Positions 44,559-54,584 of a DNA stretch of 64,000 nt are shown here, piece by piece. The notes under the pieces were generated by a model. That model saw nothing but the letters and a program-made list of their open reading frames with translations. It had not been told where the DNA came from and did not search any database. Numbering within the stretch: the first letter of the stretch is position 1; each line of letters starts with the position of its first letter. The DNA is taken from assembly GCF_039904985.1 (NCBI RefSeq), contig NZ_CP157005.1:620001-684000 (forward strand), read 5' to 3'. The stretch is from Methylomonas sp. AM2-LC. GTDB taxonomy: Bacteria > Pseudomonadota > Gammaproteobacteria > Methylococcales > Methylomonadaceae. The position numbers were made by a program, and so were the translations under genes.

Positions 44559-45062
44559 TTTGCCCTTTCAGTGATACTAATATATTTGGATGTATGTTAC
44601 AGCATGCATATAAAAAATCTTAGCTTTGCATTGCTTTAAAATTGTATATCCGCAATATCAAGATTAAAAATGCGTAATTGGTCGATGTTTCGTTGGATAT
44701 TGCTCAGTTTTTTCAAACACTAACTTGGATTTTAGTCGATTTATTCTTGTAGTTGTGTGAAATTAAATAACATGTAAGTACTTGGCTACATGTCAGTCTG
44801 AAATGCTACTGCCAGATTGCTTAGACGCTACTCACTTATCTGGAGTCAGTTGAATATTTATACTGTTGCCATTTTTGGACTATTAGGTTGAAACACCCTA
44901 AATTCACTGCTTTTAAGTCACTAAATGGTTTAAATAAACCAATTTGATATTAGTGTAATGTGTGTTTGTTTTTAACTTAATGATTTAGATGAATAATGTA
45001 GTTTTGGTTCGGTTTATGCTGATATTGATTTGTCTAAACAATTTCAGCCATAAGGAGGCCGT
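44559..45062. other. 500-bp AT-rich intergenic region
   Basis: No open frame with coding character and no RNA gene is visible. It holds the promoter of the minus-strand 131-aa gene and of the plus-strand small exported protein (AAGGAGG just before 45063). Confidence 0.5.
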
Positions 45063-45335
45063 ATGTTCAGGTACATAAAAATAGTAATCATCGCTAGTAT
45101 GTTCTTTTCATCCTCGGTATTTGCAGAGGGTTGGGAGCATCATCACCATCATTATCACGGCTACGAAAATGGTTACCGTAATGGATATGGTAATGGATAT
45201 AGTTATAACCCTTATTTTGCAAGGGAGTATATCTCTCCTCCAGTAGTCATTGCTCCTCAACCTTATTTCATACAACCCCAAGTAAATTCTGGCTATATGC
45301 CGCCAATTTACGGCCAGTATAGAGGTCGATGGTAA
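45063..45335 (+). CDS. Small exported His/Tyr/Asn-rich protein
   Basis: 90 aa. A clear signal peptide (IKIVIIASMFFSSSVFAEG) is followed by a His cluster (EHHHHHYHGY) and short repeats (ENGYRNGYGNGYSYNP), then a Pro/Gln/Tyr tail. AAGGAGG lies 5 nt before the ATG. The His run may bind metal. Similar low-complexity exported proteins are common in Methylococcales but the function is unknown. Confidence 0.8.
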   Translation: MFRYIKIVIIASMFFSSSVFAEGWEHHHHHYHGYENGYRNGYGNGYSYNPYFAREYISPPVVIAPQPYFIQPQVNSGYMPPIYGQYRGRW

Positions 45336-45605
45336 GTTATGAAAATTAACCGTAGCAGGAGGTTATTCATCAGCTGTATGTTTCTACAAGGTTTGGGCCA
45401 GCCTTACGTAACTTATCGTAATGGAATTCTCTCCTGTGTTGTTCGTTCGAGTATTGAACTTTGGTAATGGTGATTTTAGAAGATGTTGTCGTTAACTTAA
45501 CTGTTTTATTGTTTAATAATTGGAAATAATGCATGTTACTTTTGAGCTATTGAATTTATTTTTTATGGGATTATAGTAAAGACATGTTTAACAAAGAGAA
45601 AAATC

Positions 45606-45785
45606 ATGAACGACTTTCAAAAAGATGTACTCAATGGCTTGGCATTTATTACGGGTGTTATTGGCTTTATGAGTGGTGAGTTTATTATTTCTAGTGCTCT
45701 TTTCGCAGCTACAACAGTGGCCAGCAATGTCAATACTAACCGTAAACAACGATACGATAAAAATGATACTACGCTACGGATGTAA
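45606..45785 (+). CDS. Small membrane-associated protein, 59 aa
   Basis: A short frame MNDFQKDVLNGLAFITGVIG followed by a second hydrophobic stretch FIISSALFAATTVASNV and a basic tail (NRKQRYDKND). One or two short membrane helices are likely. AAAGAGAAAA precedes the ATG by a suitable distance. It is a plausible small gene of unknown function. Confidence 0.5.
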   Translation: MNDFQKDVLNGLAFITGVIGFMSGEFIISSALFAATTVASNVNTNRKQRYDKNDTTLRM

Positions 45786-46309
45786 ATCCGTGGCGCTTCA
45801 TTGATTTGTCATCAAGTGTATCCTTGAGCACTGTCCAAAAAGATAAAGGGTTATCTTAAAACTTTAGGTGTATGGGGTGTTATCTAAGCAGTTTTTGAGG
45901 ATATCGCTTTATTCCGATCTCTTTTTTGCAGTCCGAAAATAGCGGTTTCAAAAAACTAAACCTAGTGGCTACTTTTGTCTAGGGAATCCTGCAAAAAAAT
46001 ATTAAAATTCCGTTGCTGTATAGTAATTAGTTAAAAGCCTAGTATTTTTATGATTAAGCTTTCCTGCATTATGGAGGGAGGCTAGCGATTTAACTATCGG
46101 TCGCTTTTTAAGGGTTCAGTTGGCGCATTTTTCTCAAAAGTCTTGATAGAATACCTAGCATTTAATTGCAATTACATGATAATTAGTTTATACAACATGC
46201 AAATCATAAATGTATCAACTACAATTACTAATTTTACATAAAATTTGTAGTTGTTTATTGTTAGGGTTAATCAGGCTATTTTTCAGTTTGGTTATGAAAT
46301 GAGAATAAA
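45786..46309. other. 520-bp AT-rich intergenic region
   Basis: No gene or recognisable structured element is seen. It presumably carries the promoter of the rhomboid-like gene. Confidence 0.5.
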
Positions 46310-47824
46310 ATGTCGATTTTGTCCATGCAAAAGTTTGTAGATTGGAAACACCTGCCGTGGGCAACGTTGCTTCTTATCGTCTTAAATTTAGCTGTTTTTC
46401 AGTTTAGCCATAGCTTAGACACTAAACAATATCAGAAGGCCACTGATTTCTATTGGACATCTCCTTTGTCTAGCATAGAACTGCCAAAGTATCTAGAGAG
46501 TTTGCAGCAGCGTGGAGATAGTCAAAAACTAGAAAAATTAAAGCAATTACTTAATAATCCCAATCAATCGCCAGAGTACAAAGAATCACTTAATCAATTT
46601 GTTATGTCCATGAATTACGATCAGTCTTTTATGGAACCTCTTCGGGCAGAGAAGCTTATTCTGCCTGAAAATCAACGCTTTTCTGTTTGGCGCAAAGCGC
46701 GTTCAGTTTTTGATGAGCTTTTTCTAAAAACAGTCACAAATCAGTATGGGTTTACTCCGGTCAGCCCCAATGCTAGTGGTCTTTTTGCTCATCTGTTTTT
46801 ACATAATGATACTAAATATTTGATTGGCAACATGGTCCTTTTATTTTTAATTGGCTTTGCCTTGGAAAAATCGCTTGGTTGTGTACGCTATTTTTGTGCT
46901 TATATATTCACAGGTGTTGGCGCGGCCGGTTGTTTTTGGTTGGCCGATCAGCATAGCATTATTCCTTTACTAGGTGCGTCTTCTGCTATTGCTGGTTTGA
47001 TTGGCGTTTGTATAGGGATATTTGGTATTCAAAAAATTCCATTTTTGTGTTTTTCTGGAGTTCGCGCTCCATTATTGATTATGTTAGTTTGGATGACAAA
47101 CGTCTACTACCATTTTACTTATGAGCAAGGTAAATATCATACATTTTTAGCTGATATTAGTGGTTTTGTATTAGGCGTTGCAATCGGTCTAGTAATCAAA
47201 AATTTGTTCACACATACACTTAATCTGGGTTTTCTAGATAATAAAGTAAAGTATAAAAATAAAGAATTGCGTTACAATCAAGCTTTAACTGCATTAAATC
47301 AACTTGATTTGGCCCATGCTCAAGCATTATTCTTTGATTTATATAGGGATTTTCCTGATGATAAAGAAATTCTCCAGCAGTATTACAAAGTTTGTAGGTA
47401 TTCGCAACAATCAGTCGAATATCGTAACTTGGTCAGAAAAATACTCTCTTCTAGCGATGAAGATAGCTGTAGCTCAAGGTTATTAAGGGAGGCATTTGCA
47501 GATTATTACATGCGTCCTGAAGAGTTTGATGTGTCTCCATCTGTGCTTATAAAGCTCGCAATACGTTTTTGTCGGGTTGGTTATCTGGCTGATGCAGAAA
47601 ATATTGTAAACATGTTAATGACATGTGATTATCGACAGCGTAAAGGATTAGATAATGCTATGCTGGTATTGGCTAACGTCTGGCTGAAAAAAGGCAATTT
47701 GGCTAAATCTCAAGGCTTTCATCAAATGGTGTTGTTACATTATCCTCGTGGTGAGGCTGCACGCTATTTAAAACAACAGATGGATTCTGATGGGAAATTA
47801 TCCTCAAATTATGCTGATTTGTAG
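46310..47824 (+). CDS. Rhomboid-family membrane protein, probable pseudoprotease
   Basis: 504 aa. After one membrane helix and a ~110-residue soluble insert (residues 37-150) comes the rhomboid core: HLFLHNDTKYLIGNM (N174), GASSAIAGLIG with Ser224 in the G-x-S position, and the last core helix ADISGFVLGVAIG. In active rhomboids this helix reads A-H-x-G-G; here residue 282 is Asp where the catalytic His is expected. The ~200-residue C-terminus is helical and repeat-like (ALTALNQLDLAHAQALFFDL). The Ser is kept but the dyad appears broken, so it may bind rather than cut membrane proteins. Confidence 0.85.
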   Translation: MSILSMQKFVDWKHLPWATLLLIVLNLAVFQFSHSLDTKQYQKATDFYWTSPLSSIELPKYLESLQQRGDSQKLEKLKQLLNNPNQSPEYKESLNQFVMSMNYDQSFMEPLRAEKLILPENQRFSVWRKARSVFDELFLKTVTNQYGFTPVSPNASGLFAHLFLHNDTKYLIGNMVLLFLIGFALEKSLGCVRYFCAYIFTGVGAAGCFWLADQHSIIPLLGASSAIAGLIGVCIGIFGIQKIPFLCFSGVRAPLLIMLVWMTNVYYHFTYEQGKYHTFLADISGFVLGVAIGLVIKNLFTHTLNLGFLDNKVKYKNKELRYNQALTALNQLDLAHAQALFFDLYRDFPDDKEILQQYYKVCRYSQQSVEYRNLVRKILSSSDEDSCSSRLLREAFADYYMRPEEFDVSPSVLIKLAIRFCRVGYLADAENIVNMLMTCDYRQRKGLDNAMLVLANVWLKKGNLAKSQGFHQMVLLHYPRGEAARYLKQQMDSDGKLSSNYADL

Positions 47825-48203
47825 TGAATAAAAAAATCGGTTGATTTGTGCCGATTTATTAAATTATAAAAATCACTATGCCCTGCAACGCACAATGCAC
47901 CTATAGACAGAGTTGGTTATTTGATCATTAGTACGTGCTAATTTGTAACTGAGTAGTTAATAAATACTAATGTCATTTGTAACTATGAATAGTAAGTTAA
48001 CTGTAAGCAATTCATTGATGTATAAATATAAATTTAATTTATATTGCTAAAGTTAGCTTGGTCGAAAGATATTGGGAACAATGGATAATGCACTTGATTT
48101 TCTTGATTCATGACTTTAGCATTGCCGAGAGTTTAAAAATCTGGGAAACTGCTCATTGATATTTACAAATCCTGTCAGTTATGAATACCACACTAACTAA
48201 AAT
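47825..48203. other. 380-bp AT-rich intergenic region
   Basis: An inverted repeat AAAAATCGG...CCGATTT with A/T flanks right after the rhomboid stop (about 47830-47857) could terminate transcription. Nothing else is recognised. It holds the promoter of the response regulator gene. Confidence 0.45.
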
Positions 48204-48827
48204 ATGATAAAGGTGTTACTGGTTGACGATCACGAGCTAGTACGTAGCGGCATTGAAGCTTTGCTAAATGCTATGGATGACATTACTGTAATTGCTGCTT
48301 GTGACTGCGGTGAGCAGGCACTTGAGTTGATTGATAAAAATCCGCCTGATGTCATTTTGATGGACATCAATATGCCAGGGATGGGAGGGCTTGAGGCTTG
48401 TCGGCGTATCCTGAATACATTGCCAGAAATTAAGCTAATTGGTTTGTCAGCGTATGATAATGGTCAAGTTCCTAGGCAATTGCTAAGGCTCGGTGTGGAA
48501 GGATTTGTTTCTAAAGGTTCACCAGTCATTGAGATGGTGGACGCTATAAGAGCCGTAATGTCAGGTAAGCGACATATTAGGTCAGAATCTATTCAGGCCA
48601 GTGAAAATTCTATCTTTGCTAAACTTTCCCAGCGAGAATTAGAAGTGGCGGGTTTAATTTTGCAAGGTAAAAGTATTCCCGACATGGCAGATACTCTGCA
48701 AATAAATGCCAAAACAGTCAATACTTATCGCTATAGATTATACGAGAAATTAAATATAAAAAATGATGTGGAATTAATGCATCTGGCGGTAAAGTTTAAT
48801 ATTTTAAATAGCGAAATACTCAACTAA
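48204..48827 (+). CDS. GacA/UvrY-like LuxR-type response regulator
   Basis: 207 aa. The receiver domain has D8-D9 and phospho-acceptor D54 (ILMDINMPGM); the C-terminal LuxR helix-turn-helix is LSQRELEVAGLILQGKSIPDMADTLQINAKTVNTYRYRLYEKL. Length and sequence fit the GacA/UvrY/SirA group, which activates Csr-type small RNAs. No sensor kinase gene is adjacent, as is usual for this regulator. Confidence 0.9.
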   Translation: MIKVLLVDDHELVRSGIEALLNAMDDITVIAACDCGEQALELIDKNPPDVILMDINMPGMGGLEACRRILNTLPEIKLIGLSAYDNGQVPRQLLRLGVEGFVSKGSPVIEMVDAIRAVMSGKRHIRSESIQASENSIFAKLSQRELEVAGLILQGKSIPDMADTLQINAKTVNTYRYRLYEKLNIKNDVELMHLAVKFNILNSEILN

Positions 48828-48921
48828 AGTCTATAACATACGCATTTGGCTTAATCTAACAAAGTAATCTGCAATTCACATCTTAAGTTTATTTCAATGT
48901 AATCAGATACATTAAAGATGA

Positions 48922-49830
48922 TTAGGCAATTAATTGTTGTGCTTTACTAAAAGCATCACGAAAATCAATTAATAACGGCGTATTTGTGTCTAACATAGAT
49001 TTTAACAATTCATGCTGTAACTGATATTTTACATTACCTACAGCTAAAGCCCCAATACCTATCGCTTGTTTAGCTTGGGTGGCATGAATCAGGGGCAATG
49101 CAAAATCATTTACCCCTAAACCTTCAATACCCGCAGGTGGTACAGCATTAACATCGCCTGCTACTTTTAATTGTTTTGCTTGGGCTAACACGTGAGAAGA
49201 CAATACTCTAATACCCGCTTTTGCAGTACAAAATACAATATCAGCATCTTCGATTAATGCAATTTTTTCAATATCGTTACGTGCAATTGCACCCGTCAAT
49301 TTAGTCGAAAAACGTCTGCTATATTGCTTGGCGGCGTCATTGGCGTTATCAATTGATAAATGATCCACCAACACCGTGTCAGCACCCTGCAAAGAGGCTA
49401 TGATTCCGGTTGCTATACCCACAGGACCGGTTCCACCAAACACTAAAGTTTTGCATTCTCGTAATGTTTTCCCATGATGTTCTTTCAAGGCTTTTTCTAC
49501 ACAGGCTACTAAGGCCGCCGCCGTAGTATATGCGCCACTTGGATCAGCAAAAACAGACACTTGAAAAGGGGGAACCATGGCTGGTTGGCAGGCTTGTAAC
49601 ATATCAATTGCCAAGCCTATATCTCGTCCACCAATAAAAATACCGGTCTTTTTAATGCCCGACGGGCTGCGAGAAAAAATGACATCCTGAGTTAATGTAA
49701 GGATGTTATCTAGTTTAACATTTGAATAAGGCATCAGTACATCAAAACCAGCATCTAGAGCCATATTAATGTCAAACGGGCTATTGTTCGGCATTGGATC
49801 AAACATGTGAAGTATGCTACGTTTTGACAT
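48922..49830 (-). CDS. MtdB-like methylene-H4MPT dehydrogenase paralogue
   Basis: 302 aa from ATG 49830 (MSKRSILHMFDPMPNNSPFD); an upstream start at 49878 would add 16 residues. About half its residues match the adjacent MtdB, including SPFDINMALDAGFD, IFSRSPSGIKKTGIFIGGRD, MVPPFQVSVFADPSGAYTTA and the nucleotide-binding loop FGGTGPVGIATG. The differences are spread throughout, so it is a diverged paralogue (possibly the group called MtdC) in the tetrahydromethanopterin-linked C1 oxidation pathway. It lies downstream of mtdB on the same strand but 315 bp away. Confidence 0.85.
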   Translation of the reverse strand: MSKRSILHMFDPMPNNSPFDINMALDAGFDVLMPYSNVKLDNILTLTQDVIFSRSPSGIKKTGIFIGGRDIGLAIDMLQACQPAMVPPFQVSVFADPSGAYTTAAALVACVEKALKEHHGKTLRECKTLVFGGTGPVGIATGIIASLQGADTVLVDHLSIDNANDAAKQYSRRFSTKLTGAIARNDIEKIALIEDADIVFCTAKAGIRVLSSHVLAQAKQLKVAGDVNAVPPAGIEGLGVNDFALPLIHATQAKQAIGIGALAVGNVKYQLQHELLKSMLDTNTPLLIDFRDAFSKAQQLIA

Positions 49831-50145
49831 TTTTATTTTTACCTTAGGTAACTGAAAATTTTGGGCTTGTAAATTCAAACGCCATCCGGCAGAAAATTTA
49901 AATTACGAGTAATTGGTTTATCTCAAATTTGATCTGAATGGCACATACCTAATCATATAATCCATATGTTATAAAGCGGACGCGGCTTACGTGGATCGAG
50001 TTAGATCGTTACCGGTAACCCAATAATAGATGCTGTAATCTATTACTAAGCCGACATGTTAGGTTAAAGCTTGCGCCTAACCCAACCGACTAAGTAAGTG
50101 TCATTCAAATCTGACCTCATTTAGGTCTAATTATAGATAAAGAAT

Positions 50146-51054
50146 TTAATTAGTAGATTTAATAAACTCTCTAGCTACTTCAAACGCATGTTCAAAATGC
50201 AAGAACAAGGGTTGATCGCTTTCCAGCATACGTTTCAAAAGTCGGCTCTGTGCCTGATATTTAATATTGCCTATCGCTAATGCGCCAATGCCTACGGCAC
50301 CGCTTATTGAGCCTGCCAACGGTTTACCATTATCAAATGCATCCAGTCCAGCAATACCTGAAGGTGGTACAGCATTTACATCCGCAGCCACTTTAAGCTG
50401 GGGAGCCTGTGCAATCAAATCAGCCCCTAATAGTTCGATGCCTGCCGCACCCGTTGCAAATACCACGTCAGCAGTTTTCATATATTCTGCCTTGTCTGCG
50501 TCTGCGCCTGCAAATACTTTTATTTTACCATCACCAAATTCTTCGGTACAAAGCTCCGCTGTACGCTGAGCTTTATCCAGTTGTCTACCAATGATGGTTA
50601 CCTTCGCGCCTGCTTGGGCAGCGATTACCGCAGCCGCTTGACCTACAGGGCCTGTGCCGCCCAATGCTAGAACATTTTTACCTACCAAGGTGGTCTGGAA
50701 TTTTTCTGCCAATTCTCTTTCAACTGCGGCAACCATGCCGGCAGCGGTGGTAAATGCGCCGCTAGGGTCTGCGAAAACGGAAACTTCAAAAGGAGGTACC
50801 ATAGAGTTTTTGGCCATTTTCAGCATATCTAATGCTTGTTTGGTTTCTCTGCCACCGATAAAAATCGCGGTACGTAATAAACCTTTTGGACTACGTGAAA
50901 AGATAGCATCTTGCACTAATCCACGCACTTCGCTTGGTTCCACATTGATGTATGGCACTGCTGAAATCCAGCCTGCATCCATCGCCATATTGACGTCGAA
51001 TGGGCTTAAGTTCTTTGCTGTTGTCAGCATGTGTAAAATAAAGGGTTTTTCCAT
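50146..51054 (-). CDS. mtdB: NAD(P)-dependent methylene-tetrahydromethanopterin dehydrogenase
   Basis: 302 aa from ATG 51054 (MEKPFILHMLTTAKNLSPFD), which has GAGG 6 nt upstream. The enzyme oxidises methylene-H4MPT to methenyl-H4MPT in formaldehyde oxidation of methylotrophs. Conserved blocks are AMDAGWISAVPYINVEPSEV, DAIFSRSPKGLLRTAIFIGG, MVPPFEVSVFADPSGAFTTA, LALGGTGPVGQAAAVIAAQAG and VAADVNAVPPSGIAGLDAFD. This gene and its paralogue are the main evidence for a methylotrophic host. Confidence 0.94.
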   Translation of the reverse strand: MEKPFILHMLTTAKNLSPFDVNMAMDAGWISAVPYINVEPSEVRGLVQDAIFSRSPKGLLRTAIFIGGRETKQALDMLKMAKNSMVPPFEVSVFADPSGAFTTAAGMVAAVERELAEKFQTTLVGKNVLALGGTGPVGQAAAVIAAQAGAKVTIIGRQLDKAQRTAELCTEEFGDGKIKVFAGADADKAEYMKTADVVFATGAAGIELLGADLIAQAPQLKVAADVNAVPPSGIAGLDAFDNGKPLAGSISGAVGIGALAIGNIKYQAQSRLLKRMLESDQPLFLHFEHAFEVAREFIKSTN

Positions 51055-51137
51055 GAGGGCCTCTTGAAATAATATTAGCCGATCAGTATAAAATAAAAGG
51101 CATTCTAATAACAATTTTAGCGATGCCTAACATTTTT

Positions 51138-51932
51138 TTATTTCAAATTCGCAGGCACATGCGGTTCAATTGCATGATACATGAGCTGATGCATTCTTGG
51201 GTTTCCTGCAATGATATTACCAGACTGTAAATATTTGTCATTGAAGGAAAAATCAGTGACAACACCGCCCGCTTCTTGTACTAGTAATACGCCCGCAGCA
51301 ATATCCCATTCTTTAACACCTATTTCCCAATAGGCATCCAGACGCCCGCAAGCAACATAAGCCACATCTAGGGCTGCTGCGCCAGCACGCCTGATACCAG
51401 CAGAATCCGCAGAAACTGAGCGAAACATCGCTAAGTATGGCTCAATATTTTCCATGGTTTTGAAAGGAAATCCGGTGCCAATTAATGCGCCGCGCATACT
51501 ATTATGTTTAGCGACGCGTATCTTGCGATTATTTAACATAGCACCACCGCCGCGTTCGGCAGTAAACAGTTCATCACGACAAGGGTCGTAGATAACGGCT
51601 AATTCAAGCTTGTTTTTGTGCTTAAGCGCAATAGATACCGCATATTGGGGGAAACCATGCAGAAAATTGGTCGTTCCATCCAGAGGATCGATAATCCACA
51701 CATAGTCATTTCCCTTATGTTCGCCGCTTTCTTCAGCAAGTACACCATGATCGGGAAAAGAGGCGCGGATATGTTTAATAATTTCCTGCTCGGCCATACG
51801 GTCAACTTCTGAGGCATAATCATTTCTGCCTTTTTGGTCGATAGTGAGTTTCTCAATATTTTGAGAGGAGCGTTGAATCAGGTCGCCGGCATTCCGTGCA
51901 GCACGGACGGCTATGTTTAGCATTGGATGCAT
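51138..51932 (-). CDS. suhB: Inositol-1-monophosphatase family protein (SuhB)
   Basis: 264 aa. Metal and substrate motifs are complete: GVLAEESGEH, WIIDPLDGTTNFLHGFPQYAVSIAL, and WDIAAGVLLVQEAGGVVTDF. SuhB is a phosphatase that also works in rRNA antitermination in Gammaproteobacteria. It is divergent from trmJ, the same arrangement as in E. coli, which supports both calls. Confidence 0.94.
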   Translation of the reverse strand: MHPMLNIAVRAARNAGDLIQRSSQNIEKLTIDQKGRNDYASEVDRMAEQEIIKHIRASFPDHGVLAEESGEHKGNDYVWIIDPLDGTTNFLHGFPQYAVSIALKHKNKLELAVIYDPCRDELFTAERGGGAMLNNRKIRVAKHNSMRGALIGTGFPFKTMENIEPYLAMFRSVSADSAGIRRAGAAALDVAYVACGRLDAYWEIGVKEWDIAAGVLLVQEAGGVVTDFSFNDKYLQSGNIIAGNPRMHQLMYHAIEPHVPANLK

Positions 51933-52021
51933 AGATCAAATTGGTAATGAGCAGTTAGAAAACCCTGATAGGATAACAAATCTTTTGTTAAAATCCTGAT
52001 TTTTTAGCTATTGAGGTTACC

Positions 52022-52753
52022 TTGCTAACAAATTTTAAAATTGTTTTGGTCGAAACCTCGCATCCTGGCAACATTGGCGCCGTGGCTAGAGCAATGAAAA
52101 ACATGCAAATGTACCCATTGCGTCTAGTACAACCTAAGTTTTTTCCTCATGCTGATGCTACTTCGCGAGCCTCCGGTGCTGACGATATCCTTAAAAATGC
52201 TGCTGTCTATACAAATCTGCCAGAAGCGATTGCCGATTGCCAAATTGTGCTGGGTGCAAGTGCCAGAGATAGAACCATTAGCTGGCCAGCTGTAACAGCA
52301 CGTCAATGTGCTGAAAAATGGGCTAGTCCGATAGATCCCTCTTTGAATATTGCTATAGTGTTCGGCAGGGAAAATTCGGGGCTTAAAAATCATGAATTAG
52401 ATTTGTGTGACTATTTGTTGCGCATTCCATGTAATTCAGAATACAGCTCATTAAACATTGCTGCTGCCGTGCAAGTCGTCTGCTATGAACTTTTTGTGGC
52501 AACCCACCAGGAACAAAGTAACCCAAAAGTGGGTGATCATGACCAGGCCCCCTTAGCCAGCAGCGCGCAAATGGAGGCTTTTTACCAACATTTACAAGAA
52601 ACCATTACTGATATTGGCTTTTTGCATCCAGAGCGCGCTAAATCAATCATGCGTCGCTTACGCCGCATTTATAACCGTACACAATTGGACACTAAAGAGT
52701 TGGATATTTTAAGAGGTATTTTACGTTTCTCGCAAAATCACAATGCGGAGTGA
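52022..52753 (+). CDS. trmJ: tRNA (cytidine/uridine-2'-O-)-methyltransferase TrmJ
   Basis: 243 aa SPOUT-class methyltransferase that 2'-O-methylates position 32 of tRNAs. The start is TTG at 52022 with GAGG 6 nt upstream; no ATG is near and the homology begins at once (NFKIVLVETSHPGNIGAVARAMKNM). FGRENSGLKNHELDLCDYLLRIP and SSLNIAAAVQVVCYEL form the knot. The C-terminal helical extension (LHPERAKSIMRRLRRIYNRTQLDTKELDILRGIL) is typical. Confidence 0.94.
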   Translation: MLTNFKIVLVETSHPGNIGAVARAMKNMQMYPLRLVQPKFFPHADATSRASGADDILKNAAVYTNLPEAIADCQIVLGASARDRTISWPAVTARQCAEKWASPIDPSLNIAIVFGRENSGLKNHELDLCDYLLRIPCNSEYSSLNIAAAVQVVCYELFVATHQEQSNPKVGDHDQAPLASSAQMEAFYQHLQETITDIGFLHPERAKSIMRRLRRIYNRTQLDTKELDILRGILRFSQNHNAE

Positions 52754-52768
52754 AAAACAGGGTTACTT

Positions 52769-53293
52769 TTAAAGTCTAGATACAAGCCCAAAATACGGGT
52801 ATCCTGTTTCGATTTGATCGGAGGCTGAAAGGTAAAGATCGGCCATGAGCAGATTAACGAACATAATGATTAAATGACTGATTAAATAAATTGATACGAT
52901 AAACATCGTAGCCTCGGTTAGCGAAGTGTAACCGAGAGCAAAATGCTCCGTTATACCAAAGCTACTTTTCATTTTTGAAGGGAAAAAAGAAGTTGTAATT
53001 AACCCTTTTAACCGCTTATTTGACGAAGATTTTAGTCGATCTTGCAAGTCTTTTTCCTGAGCTTGCTGCTTTTTGAGGCGCTCAATTTTCTTTATCGTCA
53101 ACCAAGCTATCAAGGCTGTTTTTGTCATTGGAGCGTCTTGTGAGGCTAATTGTTGTTGATAATCTGCAATTTTTTTATCCAGTTCCGCCAGATGTTTCTC
53201 AGTGATTTTGGTCGTATAAATACTATCTTTGCTGGTGTCGGCTTTAAAAAAACTACCGTCAATGGCAATTTCATCCACCTCAAACAGATTGAG
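52769..53293 (-). pseudogene. Transposase remnant (IS1182-like N-terminal region)
   Basis: The frame opens with FEVDEIAIDGSFFKADTSKD followed by a helical stretch ITEKHLAELDKKIADYQQQL, which is the part of a DDE transposase around the first catalytic Asp. The preceding DNA-binding domain is missing, and after about residue 95 the sequence no longer resembles the family. No terminal repeats are visible. It is a decayed insertion-sequence fragment downstream of trmJ. Confidence 0.65.
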
Positions 53294-53726
53294 TTATTGG
53301 CAAAGTAGAATGAAGTCATTTTTCAAATCATTCTTTACAAGTAAACAAACCTTATTCTATTATATAGATAATATCGGTAGTTAACTTTGTTTCTCTTAAG
53401 TTGATGCATATGGGGCGAAAAATAATTAGCCTTGGATATTCGATGGCTGAACTATTACTTACTGCGAAGGTTTTAAACCTAGCAACGGCTTTCACCCTCA
53501 AAAGCTGACAGTTTAGCAATAAAACCCAACCATTCAGATAATGCCAGTAGTTATTGGTTTTGAGTTAACGATAATAAATACTATTCACTTAGTTTATCAG
53601 CTAGCTCATTATTAGAACCAGAGAGTAGTAAAAAGCAGTAGGCCCCATATTTTTCGCATAGAAAGTCTACTCAATAACGTAGGCACATGCGGCAGGTAGT
53701 GGTAGATGTAGCGGATTCATTACTTC
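53294..53726. other. 430-bp intergenic region
   Basis: AT-rich DNA between the transposase remnant and the lipoprotein gene. No coding frame or RNA gene is supported. Confidence 0.45.
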
Positions 53727-54371
53727 ATGATTAATATGTTGAATACTATTTGTTTGCGATTGCTCTTGGTTATGTTTCTGATTGTTATAAGCGGTTGCAC
53801 TGTTAATTCGTATCAAGGTGTAACGCGACCAGATAGTGAAGTGGCAACCGTTATATTAAAGAAACCGATTGTTGCGATGATTCCACTCTTCTGGGTATTT
53901 CCATTCAATATGTTGACCTGGCAATATGACGATTGGTATGAAACTTCTTGGTCTGATAAAGATATATTAATTAATTCAGAGTCTTTGAACCGCTTTAAAA
54001 CGGTAAAAGTGCTTCCAGGTAAAAATTCAATCGAAAGTATTGTCACTCGACAGTTGGCCGATCAAACAGTGGGAGCCAGCAATTGCTCCAATGGCCCCTG
54101 TTCATGCACAAAAGACAAAGATAATAAAGAAAACTGCACATTCACTGAAAGTTGCTCAACACCCCATGAGATTACCGAACAAATTGAGCATTGTTTACTT
54201 TATTTCACAGCAGTTGCAGGCACAACTTATCAGGTTTTTATCCATAATGGTCAATTAACTCTAAGCAATTTTGAGCAAAATAAGGCGGAAATTGCGAATT
54301 GCGTTTTAGGAGATGTTTATAAGAGGCAAACTTATGAATCTACGAGTAATACCTTAAGTTGCAGTAAATAA
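53727..54371 (+). CDS. Hypothetical Cys-rich lipoprotein
   Basis: 214 aa. A hydrophobic leader with lipobox (MFLIVISGC-TV) suggests an outer-membrane lipoprotein; an alternative start is the next Met at residue 4. The middle has a Cys cluster (ASNCSNGPCSCTKDKDNKENC...CSTPHEITEQIEHC) that may form disulfides. The N-terminal mature part (VTRPDSEVATVILKKP) recalls small lipoproteins with a PEGA-like or DUF-type beta domain, but I cannot name the family. Confidence 0.75.
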   Translation: MINMLNTICLRLLLVMFLIVISGCTVNSYQGVTRPDSEVATVILKKPIVAMIPLFWVFPFNMLTWQYDDWYETSWSDKDILINSESLNRFKTVKVLPGKNSIESIVTRQLADQTVGASNCSNGPCSCTKDKDNKENCTFTESCSTPHEITEQIEHCLLYFTAVAGTTYQVFIHNGQLTLSNFEQNKAEIANCVLGDVYKRQTYESTSNTLSCSK

Positions 54372-54584
54372 TTTTTTAAATTCACTACTCACCTCTTCTG
54401 TTCAAAAGCTGTCCATAGTAGCTTTCTGTGCCCAGATTGCAGCTAGATGGGTTGCCTTCCAAGATGTTAGTTGCGAGCAGGACGTATGCCCTGTGTTCTC
54501 TGGCCGCAACCTCGGTACAGAAAGCGGGATAACTGATAAGGGAGTGAGTACTTACCATCATGATTTATTTTTCGAAAGTGAGTA

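Noticed and set aside
45339..45467. A 42-codon frame starting just after the small His-rich protein gene.
   Set aside because: No ribosome site, no recognisable character; too little support.
54295..54350. The lipoprotein contains GDVYKRQ, the translated hallmark of Nextera adapter contamination.
   Set aside because: The codons (GAT GTT TAT AAG AGG CAA) differ from the adapter at three of eighteen bases and the frame continues smoothly, so it is likely native sequence.
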